This document shows positions 26,338 to 37,980 of a stretch of 64,000 nt of DNA, piece by piece. The notes below the pieces were generated by a model, which saw only the letters and a program-made list of their open reading frames with translations, made no database searches and was not told where the DNA came from. This DNA is from Rhynochetos jubatus. Taxonomy: Eukaryota > Chordata > Aves > Eurypygiformes > Rhynochetidae. The first letter of the stretch is position 1; every line of letters begins with the position of its first letter. Made by a program: the position numbers and the translations under genes. The stretch lies in NCBI GenBank assembly GCA_027574665.1, contig CM050650.1:97251086-97315085 (forward strand), given 5' to 3'.

Positions 26338-26463
26338 CTGAATGAGGCTCTGAGCAACCTGGTCTAGTGGAGGGTGTCCCTGCCCATGGCAGAGGGGTTG
26401 GAACTTGATGGTCTTTAAGGTCCCTTCCAACACAAACCATTCTATGGTTCTATGATTCTATGA
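26338..26463 (+). mobile_element. CR1 LINE, short 3' end
   Basis: The last 126 bases of CR1: GAATGAGGCTCTGAGCAACC, then GGTCTTTAAGGTCCCTTCCA, and the tail TTCTATGGTTCTATGATTCT. Confidence 0.92.
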
Positions 26464-28879
26464 ATAAGAACAAGACAGACACAGCTAACTAGCACTTCAC
26501 GGGATAGCTCTGGAATTATTTTCAGATTTCCTCTATGAGCAAGAATAATTTGCTGAAAATATGCTAGTCACCTTACTTTGTGAAGGGTTTCAGAGTTAGA
26601 AACTGTGTCAAAGGTAGGCACTGATTTTAAAGGCAAGGCACCTGCATTTAAGTATCTACATGTGAGTTCAACATATAAGTTCCTGTTATTGTCAATGAAC
26701 ATCTAGTCAATAGAGTCAGTGAAGCTATTTACCTGATAAGAAGCTTTTCTAAATGTAGATGCTTAGTGCTGTTTCAGATGCCCTGGCATTCAAATTTGTA
26801 TCCAAACAAAAGGGTCCACAGATAGGGCAGAGGACCTGTTGGACACCTGTGCCCTTCTGGAATGGCACATGATGGTAAGGCAATAGAGGTTGTGAAAAAG
26901 TAACAGTAGACACCTATTTAGGGAATTTAATGGAGAAGCCTACTTCAGGATAAGGTGAATCTCTTTCTAGATGTGTGGACTGTATCGCATAGCGATGATA
27001 TTCAGGAAACTGGGACCTGGTTACATGCTGCCATGCTTCGCACCTTCCAGCTGCCAACTGCAGCAGGTCCTGTGTTTAGTGCTGTAATGGCCAGGCCCAT
27101 GTGGATGTGCTAAAGTGTCTCAGTGGCAAGTGACAAACATGTTTAAGTAACTGAATTCTGTCTTATGTCATAGTTGGCCATAATGGGTATTTTCATGCCT
27201 ATAAATACTACATGTAGACAGCTAAATGTAAGTTTCTTAATGACAAAACTAAGGCCTCATATTACATAGTAACCTATTTTCCCTGACTTACTCTCATAAA
27301 CACTACACAGAATACCAGCTTTCTTATACTCCAGTCCTCCTCAAAGCACACTTGCACTGTTGTCAGACTAAATCCAGTCCAACGTACGAGCAAGAAGAGC
27401 TCAGTTTGAAACTAGAGCTCTTTAGTACCTAAAATTTTTAGGTACTTAATTCTTTACCAATTCCTTTATCATGCTGCACTGAGATACTCACAGTCCTGCT
27501 CAAGGCCCTAGTTTTACACAGGTGAATGCTTCCAGTGTTGAAATGGTTCCAGTGAGGGAATCTCAGACTGGGCGTTCCTTCTTATGTGTTTCATCTTGAA
27601 AGCATCTTCAGAGCATTCCAGTACCTAGAATAAGCTTACTATCAAAGCCAGGCACGGATTAAACATTTGTAGGTTTTGTTTGTATCGCATTTTCCTAATT
27701 GCCTAGTGATTAAGCATTCACTTTCATTACCATGATGCAAATACTTGAACCCGTATCTGTCATAACCTTAAAGAATATAATAATCACTGAGCAATTGGGT
27801 ATGTAAGGCTTGCTTTTTTTCCTCTATCACATAAACTCTTATAGGAAACTTTTGTTTACTGAAATATTTATTGGATAAAATAAACAGAAATTATCCATAT
27901 CCTGGCTATAATATCCATATCCTCAGACATAGAAGAATCAGGTTCAGATTGCTGGTCCACTTGATTTCCTAGTACTGAGGTTTCATAGCTGCTACCAGTA
28001 CAATTTGCTGGCTCACATGACATTCTTAGGCACTCATCTCAAGACTGAGGTCCACTGCCTTGACTTTGGCTAGTAATAGTTATTTTAGGCTTTGGAAAGT
28101 CAGAAATCTCTTTAGGGATTTAGCCATGTGCTCCTAGATGTTACTTCTTAGCTAACTAGAGACCTAATTAGCTAATAGTAGGGATTACAATTCCACTGCA
28201 ACAAAACCAAATGGAACTGTAGACTTCACTTACAAAATTTGAATCTTTTATTCCATTATTGATCAGAACAATGACTGCCTCATCTTCTCCTCTTTAGGGA
28301 CAGCAAGGATTACTAACAGCTGCAGCTCTGGCAAAATCACTGCTTTCTTTAGTATGTTGTTCAAACTGTTGTATTCGAGTTGTGTTAATAATCGATACTT
28401 TTGATAACATGCTCTGCTTTTTACTGCACGAAAAATGGAATTTGAACTATACTTATTTTGGGGTTTTTTGTTATATATAAATTATAAGGTATGAAAAGCT
28501 AGCTCTTCGAAGATTAAATAAAAAGTTATAATTCAACAAAAAAATACTTCTCAATTTAGATAAAGTGAATTTTTTAATCATTTTTCCAAATATTTGCATA
28601 AAAAAAAATGCCCATGCAATATCAGCAGTATTTGAGCTACCACTTTAAGCAAATTGCATCTTAAGATGATTTCCATGCAGCTATATTTGTCATTTTTTTC
28701 CAAAATGAAAAAAGTAACTGGTAGAGCTGCTCACTCTCTCTCTATGAAGGAACGAAACCACTGAAAATTTCTGACTTTGGAGTTTAAAGCTTTCAGGCAG
28801 ATGTTAATTGCTAATAAATTGTTAGAGCTGCACTGTAAGCACCAAGACCCTGAGCGCATCTTCCCACTACTTTCCTGAG

Positions 28880-29310
28880 GGTGTGCTTGCTCGCTCTCAG
28901 AGCCAGTGTAGAGATGGGGTTGGTGTCTGGTGTCCAAGACAGCTCTGCTATGAAATCCCAGCAGAAGTTTCCTCCTTCATTGCTCAGGAGCTGCTTTTAA
29001 ATAGAGGCTCCTGCTCTCCTGCTACCCTGCTGAACTACACTGCAGCAGCATCACATCCACGACTTGCCTGGCCATGTTGATTCGGATCTAGGCTCTAACC
29101 CACAAACTGACTTGCAGGCTTGACTTTAACACCTGCCTCATCCCTGCGGACCTGCCTGGTGATCTGGCCTCTGGAGCTGACCTGGCTGCTCCCCCCCAGA
29201 CCTGTCCTGTTCCTCACTCCTGGAAGGGCCCTGGGTGAAGAGGCCTCTGGCCTGCCAGCCATATCGCTCCTGGCTCCCAGCTGCCAGCCCCCACTGCACC
29301 CTGCCTGGCT
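28880..29310. other. GC-rich block, origin unknown
   Basis: This block is markedly richer in C and G than the surrounding intron. From about 29130 it carries degenerate CCTGCCTGG / GACCTG / CTGGCCTG motifs. Open frames on both strands (e.g. 29095-29373 minus, 29120-29329 plus) have no domain and follow composition. It could be a decayed LTR, a degraded minisatellite or other repeat. I do not recognise it. Confidence 0.5.
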
Positions 29311-29499
29311 TCTAACACAACCAAAATGAAACAAATACTGAGACAAAATTATGGCTTGTGGACAGGACAGCAATTAAGTGACAACGTTCTATGAAAAATC
29401 ATTTGATATATTTAGTTGCAAGAAGGCGTTGAGAGAAGAAAAGCAAACTGATACAGTCAGTTAGTATCACGGACTGATCCATCCATCCAAACCACTTTG

Positions 29500-29960
29500 C
29501 CAATTTGGCTATAGGTTTATTATGAAAGACTGTCAGAGGTCTTGGCAAACTCGAGGCAAAGAAAATTCACCACTCTCCTCTTGGCACTGAGCCACCCATC
29601 TCCTCATAAAATGCTAGCAGTCACACCTTTGTGACCTTTTGTTGTGACACCATTCTCACCTTTTTTTCCTTTATGTTCTTGGATATTGTGTCAAGGAGGT
29701 TTTGCTTCACGATAGTTCCCAAGTAAGGTGAGGCTGACTGGTCTATAGGTCCCTAGTCATCCTTCTCACCTTTGGTGGAAGAAAGACATGATGTTTTGCC
29801 TTCTTCCAGTTGTCAGGAACATCCTGTGATCGCCACGACCCTTCAGAGCTTATTCGTAGCAAACAACCTCAAGATGATACTGTCCACCTCCCTCAGCACT
29901 CAGGGATGCATCCTGGCTGTTGCCTTGCCCACATGAATGTGCGATCAGTTGAAGAGTTCC
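29500..29960 (-). mobile_element. CR1 reverse-transcriptase region, decayed
   Basis: The minus strand across 29728-29758 reads GTYRPVSLT, close to the GNYRPVSLT motif of CR1-type reverse transcriptase. Neighbouring sequence follows the usual CR1 coding order: PxFKKG-like upstream, and a decayed stretch related to the QHGF and FLDFAK motifs downstream (at lower coordinates). Stops and shifts break it in every frame, so it is not functional. The ends are approximate. Unlike the other copies it comes from the internal coding part, not the 3' end. Confidence 0.7.
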
Positions 29961-31076
29961 CAAATTCTTTCTCTGCCTCAGATAATGTCTCACATCCCCA
30001 GGCTCAGCTCTCAGGCTCAGGGACAGGATCAGTCTTTACCAAGTAAAAAATGAGCCAAACAAGGCTTTTTCTACGTTTTTGTTACTAGGTTCCCACACCT
30101 TTGAGGAGCGGCCTCACATTTTCCTTAGCCCCTTGTTGGAAGTCCTTGTTTCCCTTCACATACCTTGCTCGTTTCAACCCCTGCTGAGTTTTGACTCCGA
30201 ACTCCACCCCTGTTCAACTCAGGCACTGGGTCTGCATTCCTGCTGGGTAGTCCATCCCTGCTTCTACAGTCCCTGTGCTTTCATCTTGCAGTTTGAGCTC
30301 AGTTTTATTCATGTTGACTTTACTTTTCCACTGCAAGTTTCCCTGACATGCTGAAGAGCAAAATGGGCTTGTTCAAAGTTTTGAGGCAACAAGCCACTTG
30401 AACAAAATATCAAAATGTTACGCTATCAAAATGTACATTGGGATGTGTGCAAGCACTTCTGCTTCAGTGGTGGGAATTGAGCTGCAAGAATAACCTAGAA
30501 AACGTTGTTCATAACAGCAGTTGAACAGGATGTGTGAGCATTACAGGGCTGATCAAATGAGGATAGCAGGAGGAACCTGGAAAGTATTAATGTACAGTAA
30601 AGGGAAAGAAAAGCACGCTTCAGCAATAGTACTTGCAGGAACTTTATATTCCCACAGATCTAACTAATCTAAAGGGATTTAGAGTTTCTCCTGGTATCAT
30701 TTAGAAATGTATAGCTTTATCAGATACTAGTACTCGCCTTAGAAAAGTGAGTCGTTAATCAGATACAGAACAGAAATGTTTACTTAAATGCTTGTTGTGC
30801 TTACAATGCACCACAGTGCGTATTGTAGTAGTTGAACAGCACAAATCCTATAAATTTTCTTTATAGGACTGGCAAAGGCATGTCCATTCACCTCATCTGT
30901 TTTAGCAAAGAGTTTCTCTGGAGTACGCATATGTAACACAGGAACAGTCTTGTGCAAGTTTAGCCAAGCTTCTCATTTTCTCATCTTAGCTAGGAAAAAA
31001 AGTTTGTTGCCAAGAAATCAAGAGTAAAGTAACCCAACATTTGACATGTCATGTTAGTTTTGCATATGCCTGCCAT

Positions 31077-31106
31077 AAAAAAAAAAAAAAGAAGAAGAAA
31101 GAAAAG
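31077..31106. repeat. A-rich (A)n(GAA)n tract
   Basis: A run from 31077 followed by GAAGAAGAAAGAAAAG. Confidence 0.85.
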
Positions 31107-34034
31107 CTTAACTTGTCTTATTCACCTTAGAAGTTTGTCTATCTACAGATGAAATTTTGCAAAAATGAAGTTTTATAGTGATCATCTCTGTGCACTGTAG
31201 TAGAGTTAAAGCATTCTGTTCTGAGATACGGCTGCATATTTCCACGTACCTGTCAAGTCAGGCTTTTTCCATGCATATAATCAGTACTTAAAGGATCTAC
31301 AGATAATTTGCAAGATATTTAGAAGTCACTCTAGTGCTTCCTGTAGTTGGCCTTGCTGCATTGTGGCAAAATAAGTTGCTTTCTGACATTCGTTAAGATG
31401 TACTTAGTGGGAATAAAACCACTTTTTTAGCAAAATGGGAATAAAACATTTGTATCTTGGAAGTTTCAGAATGAAGTATATTAAATAGTGTGTTTTATTT
31501 GGTATCTATAAATCAAGATAATGCCTCCTTTCTAAAGCATTCTGACATCTGCTGCTGAAGATGTAGGTGTTGTTCATTTATACGCTCTTTGTAATGTAAA
31601 GCCGTGGATTTATTTCATTCTCTGAGTGATACTATAAAATCACCTTCTTTCATCCTTGTTCTCTCCGCTCCAAGGCTTTTTATCATAGCAATCTTCCTTT
31701 CATACACCACCCAATGATAAGCAATGTAGCATTTCAGTCCTGCTGCAGCTGAACATTTTGCTTTCACATTAGTCATTGTCCATGCTTCCTTCATGAAGAA
31801 TTAACCACACTGACAAAGTGAAACCGAATCTGACATGAGGACTTTCAGACGCCTCATTGTACACTTCACCTGGTATGACCTTTTAAGCAGCAGCATATTT
31901 TAATGTGAGATTGACCGCTGTGGCACAGTTCCTTCATACGTAAGACTCGCTGTGCAAAACTTTGCTAAGAGAAGACTGACTTCCAAATGATTCATAAAGC
32001 AAATATGCTTATGTAGCAAATTAATTATTATTTCTGATTGATTTTTAAGTATGAAGACACCAGTATAGGGATGGACAACATTGTCCCTTGCCGACTGAAA
32101 AAAATACAAACACCTAAAAGTCCATATGAAAATTATCAAATATTATTTTGTCTTTTGTGCCTGATAGAGTTGTTAAATTTTAGTGATACAAATTTATTGC
32201 TTAATCTCTTTAGCAAGTTTTCTTACTATTTATCTTCCAAGGTAATTCCTACTCGTAAAATTATTTTTATTTCTGTCAGCTTTTAAGTATAGGTGCCAGG
32301 AACTTCACATTTCTGACGTTATATATTACTACAGACACTGCCTAGTCTTGATATCATAACAGCTATTATGATGCTTAGGATGGGAGTGATTTGTTAACGT
32401 AATTGCATGAGAATCGCACGTGTTTGCATGAGAATATGCACGTACAGGTTGAATAACAGCCCATCAAAAGCCTGATCCTGATCATTCAAGCATTTCATAA
32501 GTCCATTATAACCGATATTGCAGAGATTAAAACTTACTCCTAGACTTACCAAGAATTTGTGAGGTTAGAACCATGCACCCTTCTCAGAAGTATTAACTGT
32601 AATCTAATGGGGGAAATTAACAAAAAGACCAGCTGTATTGTTACTGCCCATTCCAGACGCATCCTCAAGTCATCATGCTGATAACAGGTGAGAGATCTAG
32701 ATCCTGTATAATGGTGCATCTGTCCACTGGACACATTCCACCAGGAACACCTTGAATCCTACTCTGAGAGAGGTGGTGTTACAGATTACAAAGCCTTGCA
32801 GTATGCTGACTGTATACCAACCTAATAATTAAGGACCATCTGCAATAGGCAATACAAGGTGCAACTGGATGGCAAGTGGATTCACAAGCAGACGCTATGC
32901 AGAATACTTGAGTGTGGAAGGACAGCATAAGGTGGCCTAGGAATGCACTACGAGGACGTCCTGAAGTTATATTTGACTGAAAGCAATTTACTATAAAACT
33001 ATGAAACTGGGAGCACCACAATGAAGAAAGAAGTTGACCTTGAGAAACAGCATAGCTTCAGCAGAAAAACTGCAAAGTGTGAGGGGGCAGCACTTACAGT
33101 TCAGGGACTTGGTAGTGCTGTTAACGAAGTAGTAGAAAGAGCTCATCTCACACACGTATAAACATACTCTGTACATCTAAACAGCTTGACTTATTCCAGT
33201 GAACCAACAAATACAGCAAACTAACAACCACGAGATAATGAATTAGCTAATAACTAACATAATTATATCTCAAATAGGTAATGTTGTTATAGTGGGGAAA
33301 ATTGGAAAAGGTTTCAAGCGATATAAACAACATATAAAAGTATAATCATTTATCAGTTGGCTGAAGGAAGTTTAACCAGACGGATTTCTTAGGGATATAT
33401 GAACAATCAGCACTGAGAGAAACGGTAAGACAGAATGATGAAGTTGTGTATAGCTCAAAAGTGTACATTGTGTCTTCACTGTAATTGTGTGAAAATGCTC
33501 CATTTCCATATAAGATAGGACATCTTGAATTACCAAGCATCTCAGTATGATTATCCTAAAAACAAATTTAAGCAGCAATTAATGAACACATCCCACTTAA
33601 AATGTACATTCTTGTGACACACAAAGAAGTTCATTAAAAACCCTCTACTAAGGTTTTCAACTGTGTGGTGAAGAAAGATATGAATATTCTGACCCCAGCA
33701 AAAGTGTTTTGCATTTGAATTTTTAAACAATGTAAAATTTACAGTTACATTTATTTGAAAACGAACACAAACAGGATCACATTTCTTTTGCATTACAACT
33801 ATGGGCCTGATTGTTCATGAAAGTAAGGTGCACAGGTGACAAAATGGCATTGATTTGCTATTATCTAAGTTTTATTCTGTATCTGGGTTATTTTTAGTCT
33901 TCGGAAAGGGAAGAATCGGAAGTATTATGTACAGCATTTATGAACTATGCAAAATAACTGTAGACAACTGATGCCATAACAATGCAATCCGCTCAAAATA
34001 TCTTTCAGAAAACATTTCCTCTTGTATTTTTCAG

Positions 34035-34196
34035 ATATTTCCATCAGTGATCCATCTTTCAGAAGTAATGAATTATCATGGATGTCATTTGCACCCTTTT
34101 ATATCCGGCATAAGACCCATATCAAACTACAGTTTCAGCCTCTATCTCCAGATGGTATTCTGTTTTACACTGCACAGCATTTGGGTACTCAGTCAG
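34035..34196 (+). CDS. EYS: EYS exon: start of penultimate laminin-G
   Basis: Exon of 162 nt, phase 1 at both ends. The acceptor is TATTTTTCAG ending at 34034 and the donor GTAAGG begins at 34197. It encodes (D)ISISDPSFRSNELSWMSF, then a strand HIKLQFQPLSPDGILFYTAQ, ending GTQS(G). FxPLSPDGILFY is the standard N-terminal LamG pattern. The large final exon finishes the domain. Confidence 0.94.
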
Positions 34197-36666
34197 GTAA
34201 GGACATTCCAGTTTGCTGGTATCAAACACCCAGGCACTTTTTTGAAAAAGAAAAGCAGTACATTGAAGTGATTGAGGCATTCAGCCTCTGCAACTCATCA
34301 TCCATGGTGACTGGGTTTTGAACTGTGAATAATCAAGCTCCTAAGAAAAAACATGCATAACAAAATTTTGGATTAGTCCAAAGCCAACAAGTATTTAATG
34401 GAGTGGTTCAGGAAAGCATTTTCCCCTGAAAAGTAACTGCAGCCAGGTTTTCATCAGACACTTACTGATCTTACTCCCACAGTTTCAGTGCAGCTACACA
34501 AGGATTCACAGTCTGGGGCTTTGGCCCAGAGTTTCAAAAAGACCAAAAATAAAGCAATATAGAACAAGCTAAGTGAAAGTAAACAGACTATGAGAGAGCT
34601 AACGAGGTTCATCAGAAGTTTAATTTTTTATTATGTAACACTGAAAAGCTCACTGGTGCAGCATGCAAAACATACAAGTTCTGCATTTGCCAGATGTGCA
34701 GAGTGAAAAACAAATCTAAATAAAATATTTCTACTATTTATAAAAGTATTTTCAACTTTATTGAGTTAACATTTCTAAAACTTCATGACAAGAAGACATA
34801 ATTTACCAATGAGTGTGAATACATTTTAAAATTTAGTCTTTAAGGTGTGAACTCTTTTAATTACATTATTAACGTACTTCACCTTTATACAGCATTTTTG
34901 TGGTGTCTTGCACATTTTCAAACACATCATCCATAACATGATCTTAGAGCAAATTTTCCACTTGTGTTAAGTAGGATGTTATGCAAAAAATGGGCCTTCA
35001 TATGACAAAAAATGCTTTTGAATATTTATCATTTATTGTTACACTTTGTTCAAAGCCTAAAGCTCTGAGACATTTCAATAAACATACCCAGCCACACATG
35101 CACAGAAACACACATATGCCAAATTTACCACCTTCTTATTCTGTAGAGATGTTTTAACAGGCTGCTATTCTGTAAAACTGATAATACATCATACACTGCT
35201 GGCACCTCCTGTTTGCCTTGTTCTAATTACAACCACATACAGAGAAGCAGCTTCAAAGAAAAATGCATGGAACATCTGTAATACAAATATATTTATTTGC
35301 AAAGAACTCAGTCTTCTACAATGAATCTTTTATAATTCTATCACTTACAGGCCAAATTCTGAGATTCTTAGTGAATAGTTCTCTTTTCTATAACCTAAAG
35401 CATTAAATGGGCCATGAAAAATAGAAGCGAATACCAGATCTCTCTCAAAAGAACAGTCGGAGGTCATGGAAGCAGCTAGCATATAAAGAAATTACATATC
35501 TTTTTGGAAGCATCAAAGAGAGTGCTAAGTCTGTTTAACTTGGGACAGGAGTGGTTTAGCATGATCATGCCCTCGTTTTATTGACATTCGTGAATGTTTA
35601 GTTTGCAGAGGAAGGAATATTTTCTTTAAATCAATTTCTAGAATCGTATCATTTCAAAATGAAAAATATCTCCTATAGAGTAATTTAATTTCTTTACAAA
35701 TTTCCTACTTCCATTTTCACTGTCCTAAAGTTTTGAAAGCTTTAGGAAAAGTTAATTGACTGGGTCTTTATAGTTGCCTTCATATAATCCTGTCAAATCC
35801 AGAGAGAATTAGATTGATGAAAGACTCAGAAGTATTCTTAGCAGCCAGCAGATGTGAAGGAGTTTTCTGTTGGGGATTAGTTTAGAAAGCACTTTATATA
35901 AAACCTTTTCTTCTATGCAGTTATGTAAGATTTAATAAATTGATTGCTGAAATCCCAGGAATTTTTTTCCAAAATTCCTTTTTAATAGGAAATAATTAAA
36001 ACTTCTTTTGCCTCACGAGGCAATGCTGGTTTTTTAAAAGAAATGAGCTCTGACTATGCAGCTAATTTAGCAATGATACTGAGTTGTAGTATCTCACAGT
36101 GACACAGTTGCACATTGGCTTGGCTTTTCTCCCATGTAAACATTTTTTTGACTTTCCCTTCAGGGCCTTGCCCCCGCCAAATAATCCTCCCATCATTTAA
36201 AACAAAAAAATCGTTAGCGTGTGAATAAATAAATATGAGACTTCTGTTGAAACATCTCCGTCTTGCTTTGTTGTTTTCAAAGAAAATCCCATGCATTTCT
36301 AGAAAGGATGGGTAGATGGCTAGTTTCCTTACTCCAAAGTCAGTATGTTGGTTCCAGCCTCACATGTAAACACTTCGTAAATTGGCATAAAATGGAAAAT
36401 ATCCTATGAATCTTTTATCTGTTAACAGAATTTCCTGTAATTCCGTCAGTCATCAGTTTTCTTGCCCTGTCAGCTGTTTCTGAACATGTATCATTACTTT
36501 AAGACTGGTAGTACTGATTACTGCAGGCCCTACGTAAATAATTTCCAAAGTCTGGCAAAATTTATGTGGCTAACTGTATTAATAATAAGCTGGGAAGAAA
36601 ACCCAACAAGTGAGCTGTGTATGCATATTTTAGTTTGCAAATTTGCAGACAGAATGACAAGGGGAT

Positions 36667-36686
36667 CCCCCCCACCCCCACCCCCC
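36667..36686. repeat. C-rich tract (C7 A C5 A C6)
   Basis: Three C runs separated by single A. It is G-rich on the minus strand and a possible G-quadruplex former. Confidence 0.85.
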
Positions 36687-37362
36687 AATTCCTTGTTCTG
36701 TGTTAATGAGGTAAAAATGGAGATGCACCGCATCTGAGCAAGGTCTGTGCAAATAATACAGCGTTCTTGTGGAGTTCAGCAGTGTCAGGAGGCCAGCCCA
36801 CTTCACATTTTCTCAAGTGCAGTGTATCTTACTTCTACCAATGAAAGTGTGAGAGCCCTACTGAATAGAGAGCCTTTAATTCAGACAGGGTTTGCTGGAT
36901 GCCCATTGACTGCCTGAACAACATCTAATTCAGTCCATTCACATAGCAACCACTCTATATACCTGAAGGCCTTGGCACTCTGTGCAAAAGGCAGTAAGGA
37001 GCATTACTTTTTCACTGAGTCATAGCATGACTGCAACTTTACATTCCTTTGTGAAGGTGGAATATGCTGCAGACTGTCTGCACTACTCCAGAGTTCCAGC
37101 CAGGGTGACGGAAAGGTTTGCTCCCTGATGAGATGAAAAAGAACAGTTATGCTGGGTGACTAAGAAGGAAGTCATGTTAATAAATAGAGTGGGATGACTC
37201 AGACTAAATTTAATATTCAACATTTGCAACACCTGTGCTCTGTCTCCCTTTAACAGGCTTGAGTTACCTATCTGGTCTGAAAAAAATCAAAACTTAAACT
37301 CCTGATATCTAAGGCACTTCAGTTTAAGAACCTAAGGCAAGAAAATAAGAGTTAGCCAGTAT

Positions 37363-37382
37363 GGGGGGGTGGGGGGGGTGGG
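37363..37382. repeat. G-rich tract (G7 T G8 T GGG)
   Basis: Three G runs separated by single T at 37363-37382, with more G nearby. It is a possible G-quadruplex former on the plus strand, 140 bases before a CR1 copy. Confidence 0.85.
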
Positions 37383-37519
37383 TGATGTCTGTGTGGTTTT
37401 CTATGACATCGTTTATGGTGAAAACTGAATCACAGAATTGGATTAAAATATTTTGGAAATATTCAGAATTTCTAGATTACCTGCAAGGGAGAGTGTTGTT
37501 TTCCTAATCAGAAAAAAAG

Positions 37520-37980
37520 CCAGCCTAGAGGAGGCCACGAAGATGATCAGAGGGCTGGAGCACCTCTCCTATGAAGAAAGGCTGAGAGAATTGGGCTTGT
37601 TCAGCCTGGAGAAGGCTCCAGGGAGACCTTATAGCACCTTCCAGTACCTGAAGGAGGCCTACAAGGAAGCTGGGGTGGGGGGGGGGGGACTTTTTACAAG
37701 GGCCTGTAACAACAGAACAAGGGGTAACGGGTTTAAACTGAAAGTGCAGAGATTTAGATTGGATATCAGGAAGAAATTCTTCACAGAGAGGGTGGTGAGG
37801 CACTGGAACAGGTTGCCCAGAGAAGCTGTGGGTGCCCCATCTCTGGAAGTGTTCAAGGCCAGGCTGGATGAGGCTTTGAGCAACCTGGTCTAGTGGAGGG
37901 TGTCCCTGCCCATGGCACAGAGGTTGGAACTAGATGGTGTTTAAGGTCCCTTCCGACCCAAACCATTCTGTGATTCTGAT
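37520..37980 (+). mobile_element. CR1 LINE, 5'-truncated
   Basis: Starts CTAGAGGAGGCCACGAAGAT and ends CCATTCTGTGATTCTGAT. It contains a long G run (37680-37688) at the usual CR1 position before ACTTTTTACAAGGGCC. A 146-codon plus ORF (37453-37893) and two minus ORFs are shadows of this element. Confidence 0.94.

Larger units (their letters stand above)
20708..34034 (+). other. EYS: EYS intron (13.3 kb, largest here)
   Basis: It contains a minus-strand CR1 (24152-24459), a short plus-strand CR1 (26338-26463), a GC-rich block (28880-29310), a decayed minus-strand CR1 reverse-transcriptase region (29500-29960), a purine-rich stretch (22351-22540) and an A-rich repeat (31077-31106). No additional exon is recognised, and the flanking exons join directly in frame. 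Confidence 0.85.

Noticed and set aside
34022-34321. 99-codon ORF read as a separate gene
   Set aside because: It is an EYS exon (34035-34196) read through into intron past the donor at 34197.
37453-37893. 146-codon plus ORF in the EYS intron
   Set aside because: Nearly all of it is CR1 3' UTR sequence; the same peptide recurs at the other CR1 copies (e.g. 42673-42921).
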